From NCBI GenBank assembly GCA_964276025.1, contig CAXYDD010000002.1, forward strand, positions 496,001 through 560,000: 64,000 nucleotides of DNA, written 5' to 3'. Below, in pieces: positions 53,448 through 62,973 of the stretch (within the stretch, counting starts at the first letter, position 1; the number at the start of each line of letters is the position of its first letter). The notes under the pieces are model-generated. The model ran no database searches, was not told the DNA's origin, and saw nothing but the letters and a program-made list of their open reading frames with translations. A program made the position numbers and the translations under genes. The stretch comes from Porticoccus sp964276025. Its GTDB lineage: Bacteria > Pseudomonadota > Gammaproteobacteria > Pseudomonadales > Porticoccaceae.

Positions 53448-54545
53448 TTAAACATTAAATCTAAAGTGCACAACATCTCCATCTTCTATGACATATTCCT
53501 TTCCTTCAAGTCGCCACTTTCCTGCTTCCTTGGCTCCCTGCTCACCTTTACCAACAATAAAATCATCATACGAAACTATTTCTGCACGTATAAAGCCTTT
53601 TTCAAAATCTGTATGAATTTTTCCGGCAGATTGAGGCGCTGTTGCACCTATTGGGACAGTCCATGCTCTAACTTCTTTTGGTCCAGCTGTAAAAAAGGTA
53701 TGAAGTTTAAGGAGCTGATAGCCTGCAATTATTAATCGATTTAAGCCAGGTTCTTCCATTCCCATCTCACGTAGAAATTCTAATTTTTCGTCATCATCAG
53801 AAAGCTCAGCGATTTCAGATTCTAGTTTATTACATATTGTTACCATAGGAGCATTCTCTGATAGAGCAATTTTCTCGACAGTCTTAAGATAGATATTATT
53901 CTCGAATCCATTTTCATCCACATTGGCGATATACATCGTTGGTTTCAGTGTTAGTAGACACATTGACTTGATCATTTTCTTTTCAGTTATACTTAGATTT
54001 AGCGTCCGAAGTGGCTTAGCTTGATTAAGATGGGGATGAATTTTTTCGAGTAATAATTTTAGGTCTGCCGCCTCTTTATCTTGCCCACCTTTTGAAGCAC
54101 GAGTTGTTCTTTCTATAGACTTTTCTACGGTATCTAGATCAGCAAGGGCCAGCTCAGTATTAATGATATCAATATCGGAAATTGGATCTATTTTTCCTTC
54201 AACATGAACTATATTTTCATCATCAAAACATCTAACTACGTGAGCAATAGCATCTGTCTCTCGGATGTTAGTTAGGAATTTATTCCCCAAACCTTCACCT
54301 TTTGAGGCGCCAGCAACGAGGCCTGCAATATCTACAAATTCCATAGTAGCTGGAAGAATTTTTTCAGGATTTACTATATTAGCTAGCTTTTCTTGACGAA
54401 TATCGGGGATAGGCACAATACCAGTATTGGGCTCAATAGTGCAAAATGGGAAATTTTCTGCGCCAATGCCAGCCTTAGTTAACGCATTAAAAAGGGTAGA
54501 TTTTCCAACATTAGGTAAACCTACGATACCGCAATTAAAACCCAT
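53448..54545 (-). CDS. ychF: Ribosome-binding ATPase YchF
   Basis: The 365-residue Obg-family protein has the P-loop GLPNVGKSTLFNAL (about 9–22), the DIAGLVAGASKGEGLGNKFL switch region, a coiled coil in the middle, and a C-terminal TGS domain (GPKEVRAWTVPIGATAPQSAG to VHFRFNV). YchF prefers ATP because NxxE replaces NKxD; here NVDEN is seen. It binds ribosomes and is linked to oxidative stress. The pair pth–ychF, 48 bases apart, is conserved. Confidence 0.96.
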   Translation of the reverse strand: MGFNCGIVGLPNVGKSTLFNALTKAGIGAENFPFCTIEPNTGIVPIPDIRQEKLANIVNPEKILPATMEFVDIAGLVAGASKGEGLGNKFLTNIRETDAIAHVVRCFDDENIVHVEGKIDPISDIDIINTELALADLDTVEKSIERTTRASKGGQDKEAADLKLLLEKIHPHLNQAKPLRTLNLSITEKKMIKSMCLLTLKPTMYIANVDENGFENNIYLKTVEKIALSENAPMVTICNKLESEIAELSDDDEKLEFLREMGMEEPGLNRLIIAGYQLLKLHTFFTAGPKEVRAWTVPIGATAPQSAGKIHTDFEKGFIRAEIVSYDDFIVGKGEQGAKEAGKWRLEGKEYVIEDGDVVHFRFNV

Positions 54546-54593
54546 TAAAATAGCTCTCGAATATTATAAAAATTTTTATTTAAAACTTAATTA

Positions 54594-55175
54594 TTATATT
54601 GTATGAAGATCCTTCATTGCTTTATTCCATTTCCCCATTACAGCAAATGGAATGGTGCTAATACAATTAATAATACTTTCGTCAATTAGTCTTTGCTCAT
54701 TCTGCGGAGCCTTTTTAAGTACGAAATTAACAACTTCGTCAGATTCACCTGGGTGACCTACACCTATTCTAAGGCGGGCAAAATCACTATTATTACCTAA
54801 TGCTTTTATAGTATCTTTAAGACCGTTATGGCCACCGTGGCCACCACCTATTTTGTATTTTGATACACCGGGGTCGAGATCTATATCATCATGAACAACA
54901 AGGATATTTTCCGGATTGATTTGATAAAATTTAGATAAAGCAGCTATAGGTTTACCGCTTAAATTCATATAAGTATTTGGTATCAATAAACGTACATCTT
55001 GGGTATCTATTTTGACTCTAGAAGTGAAACCAAAAAATTTTTCTTCAAGTTTAAGGTTAGAAAAATATTTATGTGTAAGAATAGATATAAGAGAAGCCCC
55101 TGCATTATGACGAGTTTGCTCATATTGTTGACCTGGATTTCCCAAACCAACAATTAGCTGAACAATTTTGTCCAA
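54594..55175 (-). CDS. pth: Peptidyl-tRNA hydrolase
   Basis: The 193-residue enzyme releases tRNA from dropped-off peptidyl-tRNA. Catalytic and binding residues are visible in GLGNPGQQYEQTRHNAG (Asn10, His21 region), VVHDDIDLDPG (Asp) and GGGHGGHNGLKD. The start is TTG at 55175, eight bases after GAGAGG, giving MDKIVQLIVGLGNPG; no ATG lies before the conserved motif. It is in the order rplY–pth–ychF. Confidence 0.95.
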   Translation of the reverse strand: MDKIVQLIVGLGNPGQQYEQTRHNAGASLISILTHKYFSNLKLEEKFFGFTSRVKIDTQDVRLLIPNTYMNLSGKPIAALSKFYQINPENILVVHDDIDLDPGVSKYKIGGGHGGHNGLKDTIKALGNNSDFARLRIGVGHPGESDEVVNFVLKKAPQNEQRLIDESIINCISTIPFAVMGKWNKAMKDLHTI

Positions 55176-55215
55176 TACCTAAACCTCTCTGCTTGAATTA
55201 ACAACTAGGAAATTT

Positions 55216-55896
55216 TTATTCGCTTTTCTCATCGCTTTCGCTTTCCTCATTATTTTCATCTTCGGTTTTCTCTTCACTATCTTCATCAACTATTACCTCT
55301 TCTATCTCTTCTTCTTTAGGTTTGTTGACAGTAAATATAGGTGAATCACGATCTTCGCCATAATTTAAAGCAACACTTTCAACTCCACTTGGAAGTTTGA
55401 TGTCAGAAATGTGAAGTATCTGTCCAATTTCTACCTCTGCAACATCCACTTCAATGTATTCAGGTAAATCTGCTGGTAGGCAAGATATATCAAGCTCAGT
55501 CATGCTACGAGTAATATTACCTCCACCAACCTTGACACCAGCACAAATATCTTCATTCATAAAGTGAATGGGGACTTTTGTAGTGAATTTCTGTGTTTTA
55601 TTTACACGTAAAAAATCCGCATGCAAAATAATTGGTTTAGCTGGGTGACGCTGTAGGTCTTTTAAAATCACCTCTTCATTATTTCCTTCAACATTTAGAG
55701 TAATAATATGTGAATAAAATGCTTCATTTTGAAGCGCGTGGTCTAAATCTTTATGTAATAGGGATATTTTTTGTGGTGGATTTTTCCCACCATATACTAT
55801 GGCTGGAACTTCCTTAGCTAAACGACGTAGGCGGCGGCTCGCACCTTTCCCCATATCATCTCGCGCTGTTACGTTTAATTTAAAATCATCTGACAT
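55216..55896 (-). CDS. rplY: 50S ribosomal protein L25 (long CTC form)
   Basis: The 226-residue protein is the long L25/CTC type that binds 5S rRNA. The N-terminal domain shows LNVTARDDMGKGASRRLRRLAKEVPAIVYGG and KDLQRHPAKPIILHADFLRV; the C-terminal TL5 domain includes ELDISCLPADLPEYIEVDVA. The tail from about residue 187 to the end is almost all Glu, Asp and Ser, longer than in many relatives. It is preceded by prs and followed by pth. Confidence 0.95.
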   Translation of the reverse strand: MSDDFKLNVTARDDMGKGASRRLRRLAKEVPAIVYGGKNPPQKISLLHKDLDHALQNEAFYSHIITLNVEGNNEEVILKDLQRHPAKPIILHADFLRVNKTQKFTTKVPIHFMNEDICAGVKVGGGNITRSMTELDISCLPADLPEYIEVDVAEVEIGQILHISDIKLPSGVESVALNYGEDRDSPIFTVNKPKEEEIEEVIVDEDSEEKTEDENNEESESDEKSE

Positions 55897-56002
55897 TATT
55901 TTGTCTCCTAGTATTACATCATTACAATCCGCGACCAGAATTGAAGAAATGTATATTTTTAACCCGTAATTGGGTGATTACTTAACCATTAGGCGCGAGG
56001 AT

Positions 56003-56950
56003 TTATTCCTCATCAAACATAGCACTTATGGATTCTTCGTTACTCACGCGACGCATTGCTTCTGCGAGCATCTTGCCTATAGTAAGCACTCTTATGCGTT
56101 CGCTTTTGAGAGCAGCAGTACTTGTTGGGATACTATTTGTTACGACCATTATATCGAGCTCTGAGGCCTCAATATTTTTAATTGCTTTTCCGGATAAAAC
56201 AGGGTGAGTACAGTATGCAACTACTTGTATTGCCCCTCGTGCTTTTAGAGCATCAGCTGCTTTGCACAAAGTTCCAGCAGTATCTACAATATCATCAATT
56301 AATATACAAGTACGGCCCTCAACCTCACCTATAATATTCATAACTTCTATTTGATTCGCCTCTGGTCGACGTTTATCGATTATGGCTAGCTCGGTATTAA
56401 GTATCTTCGCCATAGCTCTTGCCCGAACTACACCGCCAATGTCAGGTGAAACAACTGTTGGTTTCTGATAGTTTTGACGTTGTACGTCATCAGTCATTAG
56501 CGGCAGACCATAGACATTTTCCACTGCGCAATCGAAAAATCCCTGTATTTGTTCTGCGTGCAAGTCCACAGTCATTACACGATCAACTCCCGCATTAGAT
56601 ATCATATCTGCTACAACTTTTGCACTTATTGGCACACGAACAGAGCGCACTCGCCTATCTTGTCGGGCATAACCAAAATAAGGTATTACAGCTGTGATTC
56701 GAGCAGCAGATGACCGACGAAGTGCATCGACCATAAGGATTAGTTCCATTAAATTTTTATGGGTTGGGGGGCATGTTGGCTGAACAATAAAAACATCCTG
56801 ACCACGAACATTTTCGCAAATTTCTATATTAATTTCACCATCAGAAAACTGAGAAACAACAGAATTACTTAAGTTGATCCCTAGAAATTGACTTATTTCT
56901 TTTGCTAGCCCTGGATTTGCATTTCCAGAAAAAACCATTAAATTCGCCAC
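56003..56950 (-). CDS. prs: Ribose-phosphate pyrophosphokinase
   Basis: The 315-residue enzyme makes PRPP from ribose-5-phosphate and ATP, feeding purine, pyrimidine, NAD and histidine synthesis. Motifs are FSDGEINIEICENVRGQDVFI, YARQDRRVR, VDLHAEQIQGFFD, DKRRPEANQ and the PRPP loop LIDDIVDTAGTL. It lies between tRNA-Gln and rplY, the same arrangement as in Pseudomonas. Complete and ordinary. Confidence 0.97.
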   Translation of the reverse strand: MANLMVFSGNANPGLAKEISQFLGINLSNSVVSQFSDGEINIEICENVRGQDVFIVQPTCPPTHKNLMELILMVDALRRSSAARITAVIPYFGYARQDRRVRSVRVPISAKVVADMISNAGVDRVMTVDLHAEQIQGFFDCAVENVYGLPLMTDDVQRQNYQKPTVVSPDIGGVVRARAMAKILNTELAIIDKRRPEANQIEVMNIIGEVEGRTCILIDDIVDTAGTLCKAADALKARGAIQVVAYCTHPVLSGKAIKNIEASELDIMVVTNSIPTSTAALKSERIRVLTIGKMLAEAMRRVSNEESISAMFDEE

Positions 56951-57007
56951 AAAGTTTTCCTAATAGTTATTTTTGTTGCAACACTATACTACAATTATAT
57001 AAAAATA

Positions 57008-57083
57008 TGGCTGGGGTGGGTGGATTCGAACCACCGAGTGGCGGCATCAAAAGCCGCTGCCTTAACCGCTTGGCCACACCCCA
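57008..57083 (-). tRNA. tRNA-Gln (UUG)
   Basis: The 76-base gene has acceptor TGGGGTG/CACCCCA, anticodon stem GCGGC/GCCGC with loop TTTTGAT (anticodon TTG), a T arm with GGTTCGAATCC and an encoded CCA end. The U1–A72 acceptor start matches bacterial tRNA-Gln. It lies eight bases after the ispE stop and 57 bases before prs, all on the - strand, so it is probably cut from an ispE–tRNA–prs transcript. Confidence 0.96.
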
Positions 57084-57091
57084 ATAGTTTT

Positions 57092-57931
57092 TTATTCAGA
57101 AGATAAAATCTTCAGTGCGGGAGACCTATTGACTCCTTTGGCAACAAAACCAAGCCATGGCTTTGGAATTTTTTTTAGTATAGCCTTTGCATCATCTTCT
57201 GTAGAAAAACTTGAGAAAATACTTCCACCCGTTCCTGTCATTCTAGCTGGAGCAAAATTAGCCAGCCATTTACGTACTTTTTTTACTTCGGGATAAAGAT
57301 CTTCGACAACTAGCTGACAATCGTTTTTCCAGCAATTTTCTTCAGTGGCGCGTATTTTGATCGGATGAGTGTTTCTTGTCAAACTAGGATGACTAAATAT
57401 TTTGGATGTACTTACAAATATATCTGGCGTCACTATTAAAAACCACTTACTCGGTGTATCTATAGGGGTTAATTTTTCCCCAATACCCTCCGCCCATGAA
57501 GTTCTACCAGAAATGAAAACTGGAATATCCGCTCCAATTTTAGACCCTATACTTAGAAGTTCGGTATTAGTTAAAGCTAAATTCCAAACAGCATTTAGAC
57601 CAAGGATCGCTGTGGCAGCATCGCTGCTCCCACCACCCAAACCAGCACCTATTGGTAGTTTTTTTTTCAAGAGTATTTTTACTCCATGATCACATGCTGC
57701 ATAGCTCTGAACGGCCTGTGCTGCTTGCAAAATAAGGTTTTCTTTATTTGGGATGCTTTTTTCATTGGTTGATAATTCTATTTTTCCAGTATCATTGGAT
57801 TCAATTTCGAGACGATCACCAAAGTCAAGCATCTGGAATAATGTTTGCAAGTTATGGTAACCATTTTCTTTTTGACCAGTTATGTGAAGAAATAAATTCA
57901 ATTTTGCTGGAGCAGGTAGTGATAGTTTCAT
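57092..57931 (-). CDS. ispE: 4-diphosphocytidyl-2-C-methyl-D-erythritol kinase
   Basis: The 279-residue GHMP kinase carries out the third cytidyl-linked step of the MEP isoprenoid pathway. The start has SLPAPAKLNLFLHITGQKENGYHNLQT; the ATP-binding motif is LPIGAGLGGGSSDAATAI (about 94–111); ARMTGTGGSIFSSF is near the C-terminus. It follows lolB by eight bases and precedes tRNA-Gln. The order lolB–ispE–prs is widely conserved. Confidence 0.96.
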   Translation of the reverse strand: MKLSLPAPAKLNLFLHITGQKENGYHNLQTLFQMLDFGDRLEIESNDTGKIELSTNEKSIPNKENLILQAAQAVQSYAACDHGVKILLKKKLPIGAGLGGGSSDAATAILGLNAVWNLALTNTELLSIGSKIGADIPVFISGRTSWAEGIGEKLTPIDTPSKWFLIVTPDIFVSTSKIFSHPSLTRNTHPIKIRATEENCWKNDCQLVVEDLYPEVKKVRKWLANFAPARMTGTGGSIFSSFSTEDDAKAILKKIPKPWLGFVAKGVNRSPALKILSSE

Positions 57932-57939
57932 TTTAATTC

Positions 57940-58539
57940 TTATTTAATAACCCATTTTTTAATGTTTAAGTTGAATTCATAAACACCTTTTTTACCTTTT
58001 ATTCTATTTGGTAGCTTAAATTCACCTATGTTTTTATAGTCAGAAAAATCTAATTTCCACCCTGATTGTTTTAATGAGGTAAGAGTCCCATCATCATTAT
58101 ATTCAGATTCTATATTAGTCAAACTGGGTGAGCTCATGCCTTTTATCCAAAATTTTAGATGTTTTATTTGTGCTCCTAATATAGTTTTTTTCTGATAAAT
58201 ACCAGAATCCTGAGGAACAGAAATATGATAATACTCAGATTGCATTTTAGTGTGATTGAGATTCCCCTGGATTTTTTTTGCATTAATGCCAAACGGACCA
58301 CTTAATTCAATTTCGAAATTTTCTTTATTCTGACTCCAAGCTACCTTGACACTTCCTCCTCCTTTTGAATCTCTATAGCCAATTTTACCTTTAATAAGCC
58401 AGTGGTCCAAAGACTCTAGTTGATTAAAATGATCTTCTTTATAGATTTGATTTTCAAAAGTATTGTTTTTATTAATAGCACATGAGTTAGCTAATAACAC
58501 AATCAAAAAGAAAATAGTGTAACGTATAAGTTTACTCAA
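57940..58539 (-). CDS. lolB: Outer-membrane lipoprotein-sorting protein LolB
   Basis: The 199-residue lipoprotein accepts lipoproteins from LolA at the outer membrane. The signal peptide ends in a slightly unusual lipobox (ANSC, Cys20), followed by LDHWLIKGKIGYRDSKGGGSVKVAWSQ, the family pattern, and GPFGINAKKIQGN. Sequence conservation is modest but position between the TPR gene and ispE is diagnostic. It overlaps the TPR gene by eight bases. Confidence 0.9.
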   Translation of the reverse strand: MSKLIRYTIFFLIVLLANSCAINKNNTFENQIYKEDHFNQLESLDHWLIKGKIGYRDSKGGGSVKVAWSQNKENFEIELSGPFGINAKKIQGNLNHTKMQSEYYHISVPQDSGIYQKKTILGAQIKHLKFWIKGMSSPSLTNIESEYNDDGTLTSLKQSGWKLDFSDYKNIGEFKLPNRIKGKKGVYEFNLNIKKWVIK

Positions 58540-60367
58540 CTTTAAATTGCTCCATAGTTTTCATTATGATGGAGTTATTTGGGTATTCTTTTAAAGCCTC
58601 ATTCCACACTGAGGTAGCTTCATCTTTTCTATTTATCACCCAAAGTACCTCTCCAAGATGAGCAGAAATTTCTGGTATTGGTTTAGATAGGTGTGAAACT
58701 GCCTTCTTAAGATATTTTACCGCATCTTCATATTTTCCTAGTCTATAGTAAACCCACCCCAAACTATCCAAAGTTTCCGGAACCTCGGGAGAAATTTCTA
58801 AGGATTTGATTATTAAGCTGAGTGCTTCATCGAAATTGTTTCCATTAGTAGTCATAGAATATCCAAGAGCATTAAGGGCAATCGGGTCATAGGGGTTAAT
58901 CATTAAAATTGCTTTAAGATCTTTCTCAGATTGAAGGACCTTCTTTTGGCGATCGCTAACTATAGATCTTGTATATAAAAATTTCGTATCATCCGGAAAT
59001 TCAGCTATTGCTTGACTTACAAGGTCATACCCCTCATCTAAATAATTGTTCTCAATAAGCATATTTATTTCGATATTATAAAGACCTTTTGATAGAGCTA
59101 GAACTTTAGGACGGAGCTCAAGCATAGTTGCTCGAAAGTCATTTATTTTTCCTTGTGGTACCAATAGATTTTTCAACATTAGCATTGATACATATATCCT
59201 AGCAGTACCTCTTTTTGACTTTATATCTACATAGCCTGTATCTATACCTTGGATAAATTTCTTATAGTGAAAAAGTGCTTTTTCAGGATTAATCTCCGTA
59301 TTTAGATTGCCAAGCTCCCAGTGAGACAAGTAATTAATCTCCTTATATTTTTGATCTTTTATTAATTGTTCATATAAGTTTATTGCAATATCTTTTGAAT
59401 CAACTATTTTATTTACCGATGCAAATAAAAATTTAATTGTAGGATCATTCGGGTACTGCTCATAAAGCATCGATGCTATTTTGTATCCATTCCGCTGGTC
59501 TTTTTTCATTGACTGCTTTGCAAAACCTATTTTTAAGTTGCGTTTTTTCTGATCATTAAGACTCGATTCATCTATGAAGTTATAAGCCTCCTGTTCTTTT
59601 CCCTGCTTGAAGAGAATCTCGCCTTTAAGCTCTATAGGTGAACTTAAATATTTTTGTTTCACTTCTCGTTTTAAAACTTTATCTATTAATTTAAGTGCTT
59701 TTTCGAGTAGACCTTTCTCATAAAAAATTTCTGCTTTAACAAAATCTATATACGAAGTATCAGTTGATTTGACCTGTATTTTTTGAATAAAATTTAATAG
59801 TTTATCCATATTCTGTTTACTTGCTAGTGATTCGTATAGAGCAATAAACGGTCGTGCATCATCATATTCTATTGCAAGAATAATTAAGGGAACTGCTTCT
59901 TCATACCGACGGTTTTTTATGAGAGCAATAGCATGCAGGCTTTTTGCTGACATCCAGTTAGGTTCTACTTCGATCCATAATTTAGTCATTTCAAGAAATA
60001 AAACAGGATTATCATAGTGAAAAGATATTTTGGCTGCCCTTTCAATTACTTTTGGATCACGAGTCTTCCTTGCTTGTCGGCTATAGTTTTCTTGTGAAAT
60101 ACCATCTTTTCCCCTCATGCCAGCAAATTCTGCGGACATTAAGTCATATAAGCTATCTTCAGGGAATGCTCGAACACTGAAATTTTTTCGCTGAAATAAT
60201 TTATTTTTATTAGCTTTGATTTTTGCTTCATATTTCGGGTGTTTATTAAGATCTATTTTATTCGTATAAACAGGCTTTATGTTTTTATCTATAGAATTGG
60301 TACTACAGCCAATAGTTATTAGGCTGAGTACAAGTAATATATGAATTGAAGGTATAGAATTGTGCAT
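58532..60367 (-). CDS. Tetratricopeptide-repeat lipoprotein
   Basis: The 611-residue protein begins with a lipoprotein signal (lipobox ITIGC, Cys21) and is built of repeated helix pairs of TPR type, clearest at the C-terminus: LMINPYDPIALNALGYSMTTNGNNFDEAL, PEVPETLDSLGWVYYRLGKYEDAVKYLKKA and EISAHLGEVLWVINRKDEA. It corresponds by position to the uncharacterised TPR protein next to lolB in Pseudomonas (PA4667). It probably acts as a scaffold at the outer membrane; partners are unknown. It is divergent from hemA. Confidence 0.88.
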   Translation of the reverse strand: MHNSIPSIHILLVLSLITIGCSTNSIDKNIKPVYTNKIDLNKHPKYEAKIKANKNKLFQRKNFSVRAFPEDSLYDLMSAEFAGMRGKDGISQENYSRQARKTRDPKVIERAAKISFHYDNPVLFLEMTKLWIEVEPNWMSAKSLHAIALIKNRRYEEAVPLIILAIEYDDARPFIALYESLASKQNMDKLLNFIQKIQVKSTDTSYIDFVKAEIFYEKGLLEKALKLIDKVLKREVKQKYLSSPIELKGEILFKQGKEQEAYNFIDESSLNDQKKRNLKIGFAKQSMKKDQRNGYKIASMLYEQYPNDPTIKFLFASVNKIVDSKDIAINLYEQLIKDQKYKEINYLSHWELGNLNTEINPEKALFHYKKFIQGIDTGYVDIKSKRGTARIYVSMLMLKNLLVPQGKINDFRATMLELRPKVLALSKGLYNIEINMLIENNYLDEGYDLVSQAIAEFPDDTKFLYTRSIVSDRQKKVLQSEKDLKAILMINPYDPIALNALGYSMTTNGNNFDEALSLIIKSLEISPEVPETLDSLGWVYYRLGKYEDAVKYLKKAVSHLSKPIPEISAHLGEVLWVINRKDEATSVWNEALKEYPNNSIIMKTMEQFKVE

Positions 60368-60537
60368 AAGTTATTTATAATTTTCTGTTTTACCTAAAAA
60401 CTTTCAGCCTTTGGTCAATAAACACATACTCTAACAATAAAAAAAGCTAATACGTTAGTTAAATATTGGTTGAATACTACTTGTCTTTAGGGCCATAGAA
60501 CCGGACAATTGCAACCTAGTTTCATAAGTATTGAATT

Positions 60538-61827
60538 ATGACTATTTATTCGCTTGGGGTTAATCATCATTCTGCATCTCTTGATATAAGAGAGAAGGTA
60601 GTCTTTGCTCCAAAAAAAATGACCAAAGCTTTACAAAATCTGATAAAAACTATTGATGTCAGTGAAGCTGCAATACTATCAACATGCAATAGGACTGAGA
60701 TATACGTTGTTACCACTGAAGATTTTATGAATATTAACAATAAAGTTCTTGATTGGCTAACTGGTTACCATCAATTGATTCCGACTAGCCTCGATGGCTG
60801 TTTTTATGCTTACGAGAATGAGTATGTCGCAAGGCATTTAATGAGGGTCGCAAGTGGTTTAGATTCAATGATTCTAGGTGAACCACAAATACTTGGCCAA
60901 TTAAAATCTTCGTATGCTGTTGCACAAGAGGCCGGTACTATTTCTGTAAAACTTAATCAGCTTTTTCAACATTCATTCTCTATCGCAAAGCGAGTAAGAA
61001 CTAAAACAGCTATTGGGCAAAACCCAGTATCAGTTGCATATGCTGGCGTAAAGCTCTCACAACAAATTTTTTCAAATTTTCAAGATGTTCATGTTTTATT
61101 AATTGGGGCAGGGGAAACTATTGAGTTAGTAGCAAAACATTTACTAGAAAAACAAGTGGGAAGTATTACTGTTTCAAATAGAACTCTACGTAGAGCTGAG
61201 GTATTGGCTCAAGAATTTGATGCTCATGCAATATTATTTTCAGATATCCCTGAATTTCTTGAAAAAGCAGATATTTTAATTTCATCTACAGGCAGTCAGT
61301 TGCCAATACTTGGTAAAGGCGCAGTAGAATCTGCCATCAAAAAACGTAAACATAAACCTATGTTCATGTTAGATTTAGCTGTTCCAAGAGACATCGAACC
61401 TGAAGTAGCGGAACTTGATGATATTTATCTTTTTACTGTAGATGATCTTCAGGAGGTTATTCTTGAGAATATGCGTTCTCGTGAAGATGCTGCAGATAAA
61501 GCTGAAAAAATTATAGAAGATGGAGTGATTGAATGGAAAAGCCACATGCAAGGGCTAGATTCAGCTACCATGATTCGAAATTTTCGAAAAAATATAGAAA
61601 AGACACGTGATATCGAAATCCAAAAGGCTTTAGCTTCGATACAGGCAGGCCAGAATCCAGACGGAGTTTTAAGAAGTTTGGCAAGAAACCTAACTAATAA
61701 ATTTATGCATACCCCATCAAAAGTTCTCAAACAAGCTTTAGAAGATGGACGCAAAGACGATATTCGCTTAACGAGTGATCTATTTGGGCTCAACGAACTA
61801 GGCGAGAATGACCCTAAAAAAAAATAA
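60538..61827 (+). CDS. hemA: Glutamyl-tRNA reductase
   Basis: The 429-residue NADPH enzyme converts glutamyl-tRNA to glutamate-1-semialdehyde, the first committed step to haem. The N-terminal catalytic domain has SLGVNHHSASLDIREKV and the nucleophile Cys in ILSTCNRTEIY (about 45–56), then ASGLDSMILGEPQILGQLK; the Rossmann domain has VLLIGAGETIELVAKHL; a dimerisation helix ends the protein. prfA follows after 48 bases, as in most gammaproteobacteria. Confidence 0.97.
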   Translation: MTIYSLGVNHHSASLDIREKVVFAPKKMTKALQNLIKTIDVSEAAILSTCNRTEIYVVTTEDFMNINNKVLDWLTGYHQLIPTSLDGCFYAYENEYVARHLMRVASGLDSMILGEPQILGQLKSSYAVAQEAGTISVKLNQLFQHSFSIAKRVRTKTAIGQNPVSVAYAGVKLSQQIFSNFQDVHVLLIGAGETIELVAKHLLEKQVGSITVSNRTLRRAEVLAQEFDAHAILFSDIPEFLEKADILISSTGSQLPILGKGAVESAIKKRKHKPMFMLDLAVPRDIEPEVAELDDIYLFTVDDLQEVILENMRSREDAADKAEKIIEDGVIEWKSHMQGLDSATMIRNFRKNIEKTRDIEIQKALASIQAGQNPDGVLRSLARNLTNKFMHTPSKVLKQALEDGRKDDIRLTSDLFGLNELGENDPKKK

Positions 61828-61875
61828 CAGCACCTTAAAGATAATATATAAACAAATAATTGATAAGATACCTTA

Positions 61876-62958
61876 ATGAAAGATTCTATTTTAGAAAAAT
61901 TACAGTTTATTGCTGATCGACATGAGGAAGTGGGTGTGCTTTTAGGTGAGCCAGATGTAATTAATGATCAAAATAATTTCCGTATGTTGTCCAAAGAATA
62001 CTCAGAAAACGAACATATCGTCGAAGTTTATAAAAATTATATGTTAGCTGAAAAGAGAGTGCTTGAGGTAAAGACTCTACTTAATGACTCTGATCGAGAT
62101 ATAAGGGAGATGGCTCAAGAAGAGACACATGAGGGAGAAAAACAGCTTGAGGCCCTTTTGCTAGAAATACAAAAACTTTTGTTACCTAAAGATAGTAATG
62201 ATGGGAAGAATGTATTTCTCGAAATTAGGGCAGGTACAGGCGGTGATGAGGCAGCTATTTTTTCTGGCGACTTATTTCGCATGTATTGCAAATATGCTGA
62301 AAGCTCTAAATGGAAAGTAGAGATAATAAGTCAGAATCATGGTGATCACGGTGGATATAAAGAAATTATTTCTTTAATCACAGGTCAGGGGGTTTATTCT
62401 AAGTTGAAATTTGAATCTGGAGCTCATCGCGTACAACGGGTTCCAGATACTGAATCTCAGGGACGTGTTCATACTTCCGCTTGTACTGTAGCAGTTATGC
62501 CAGAAGTTGAATCTATGGATGATATAGATATTAAGAAAGGAGACCTGCGTATTGACACTTTTCGTGCTTCAGGCGCTGGTGGCCAGCATGTTAATAAAAC
62601 TGACTCAGCCATTCGTATAACTCATATTCCAACAGGTGTAGTTGTTGAATGCCAGGATGACCGATCTCAGCATAAAAATAAGGCAAGAGCCATGGGGCTT
62701 TTATCGGCCCGCCTGAAACTTGCTCAAGAAACTGAAGCCGCGAAAAGTTTGGCTGAGGAGCGCCGCATGTTGGTTGGTAGCGGTGATCGATCTGAACGTA
62801 TCCGCACATATAACTATTCTCAAGGTCGTATTACAGACCATAGGATTAATCTAACCTTATACAAACTGTCGGAGGTTATGGAGGGGAGTCTCGATGGAGT
62901 AATACAGCCACTAATAAATGAACACCAAGCTGATATGCTGTCCGAAATATCTTCATAA
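61876..62958 (+). CDS. prfA: Peptide chain release factor 1
   Basis: The 360-residue factor ends translation at UAA and UAG. The stop-reading PxT motif is PDT in VQRVPDTESQGRVHTSACTVAV, and the GGQ loop is RASGAGGQHVNKTDSA (about 226–241); the Gln is methylated by PrmC encoded next. The start has KLQFIADRHEEVGVLLGEPDV. It lies between hemA and prmC in classic order. Confidence 0.97.
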   Translation: MKDSILEKLQFIADRHEEVGVLLGEPDVINDQNNFRMLSKEYSENEHIVEVYKNYMLAEKRVLEVKTLLNDSDRDIREMAQEETHEGEKQLEALLLEIQKLLLPKDSNDGKNVFLEIRAGTGGDEAAIFSGDLFRMYCKYAESSKWKVEIISQNHGDHGGYKEIISLITGQGVYSKLKFESGAHRVQRVPDTESQGRVHTSACTVAVMPEVESMDDIDIKKGDLRIDTFRASGAGGQHVNKTDSAIRITHIPTGVVVECQDDRSQHKNKARAMGLLSARLKLAQETEAAKSLAEERRMLVGSGDRSERIRTYNYSQGRITDHRINLTLYKLSEVMEGSLDGVIQPLINEHQADMLSEISS

Positions 62959-62973
62959 TTATAATTAACAGTC

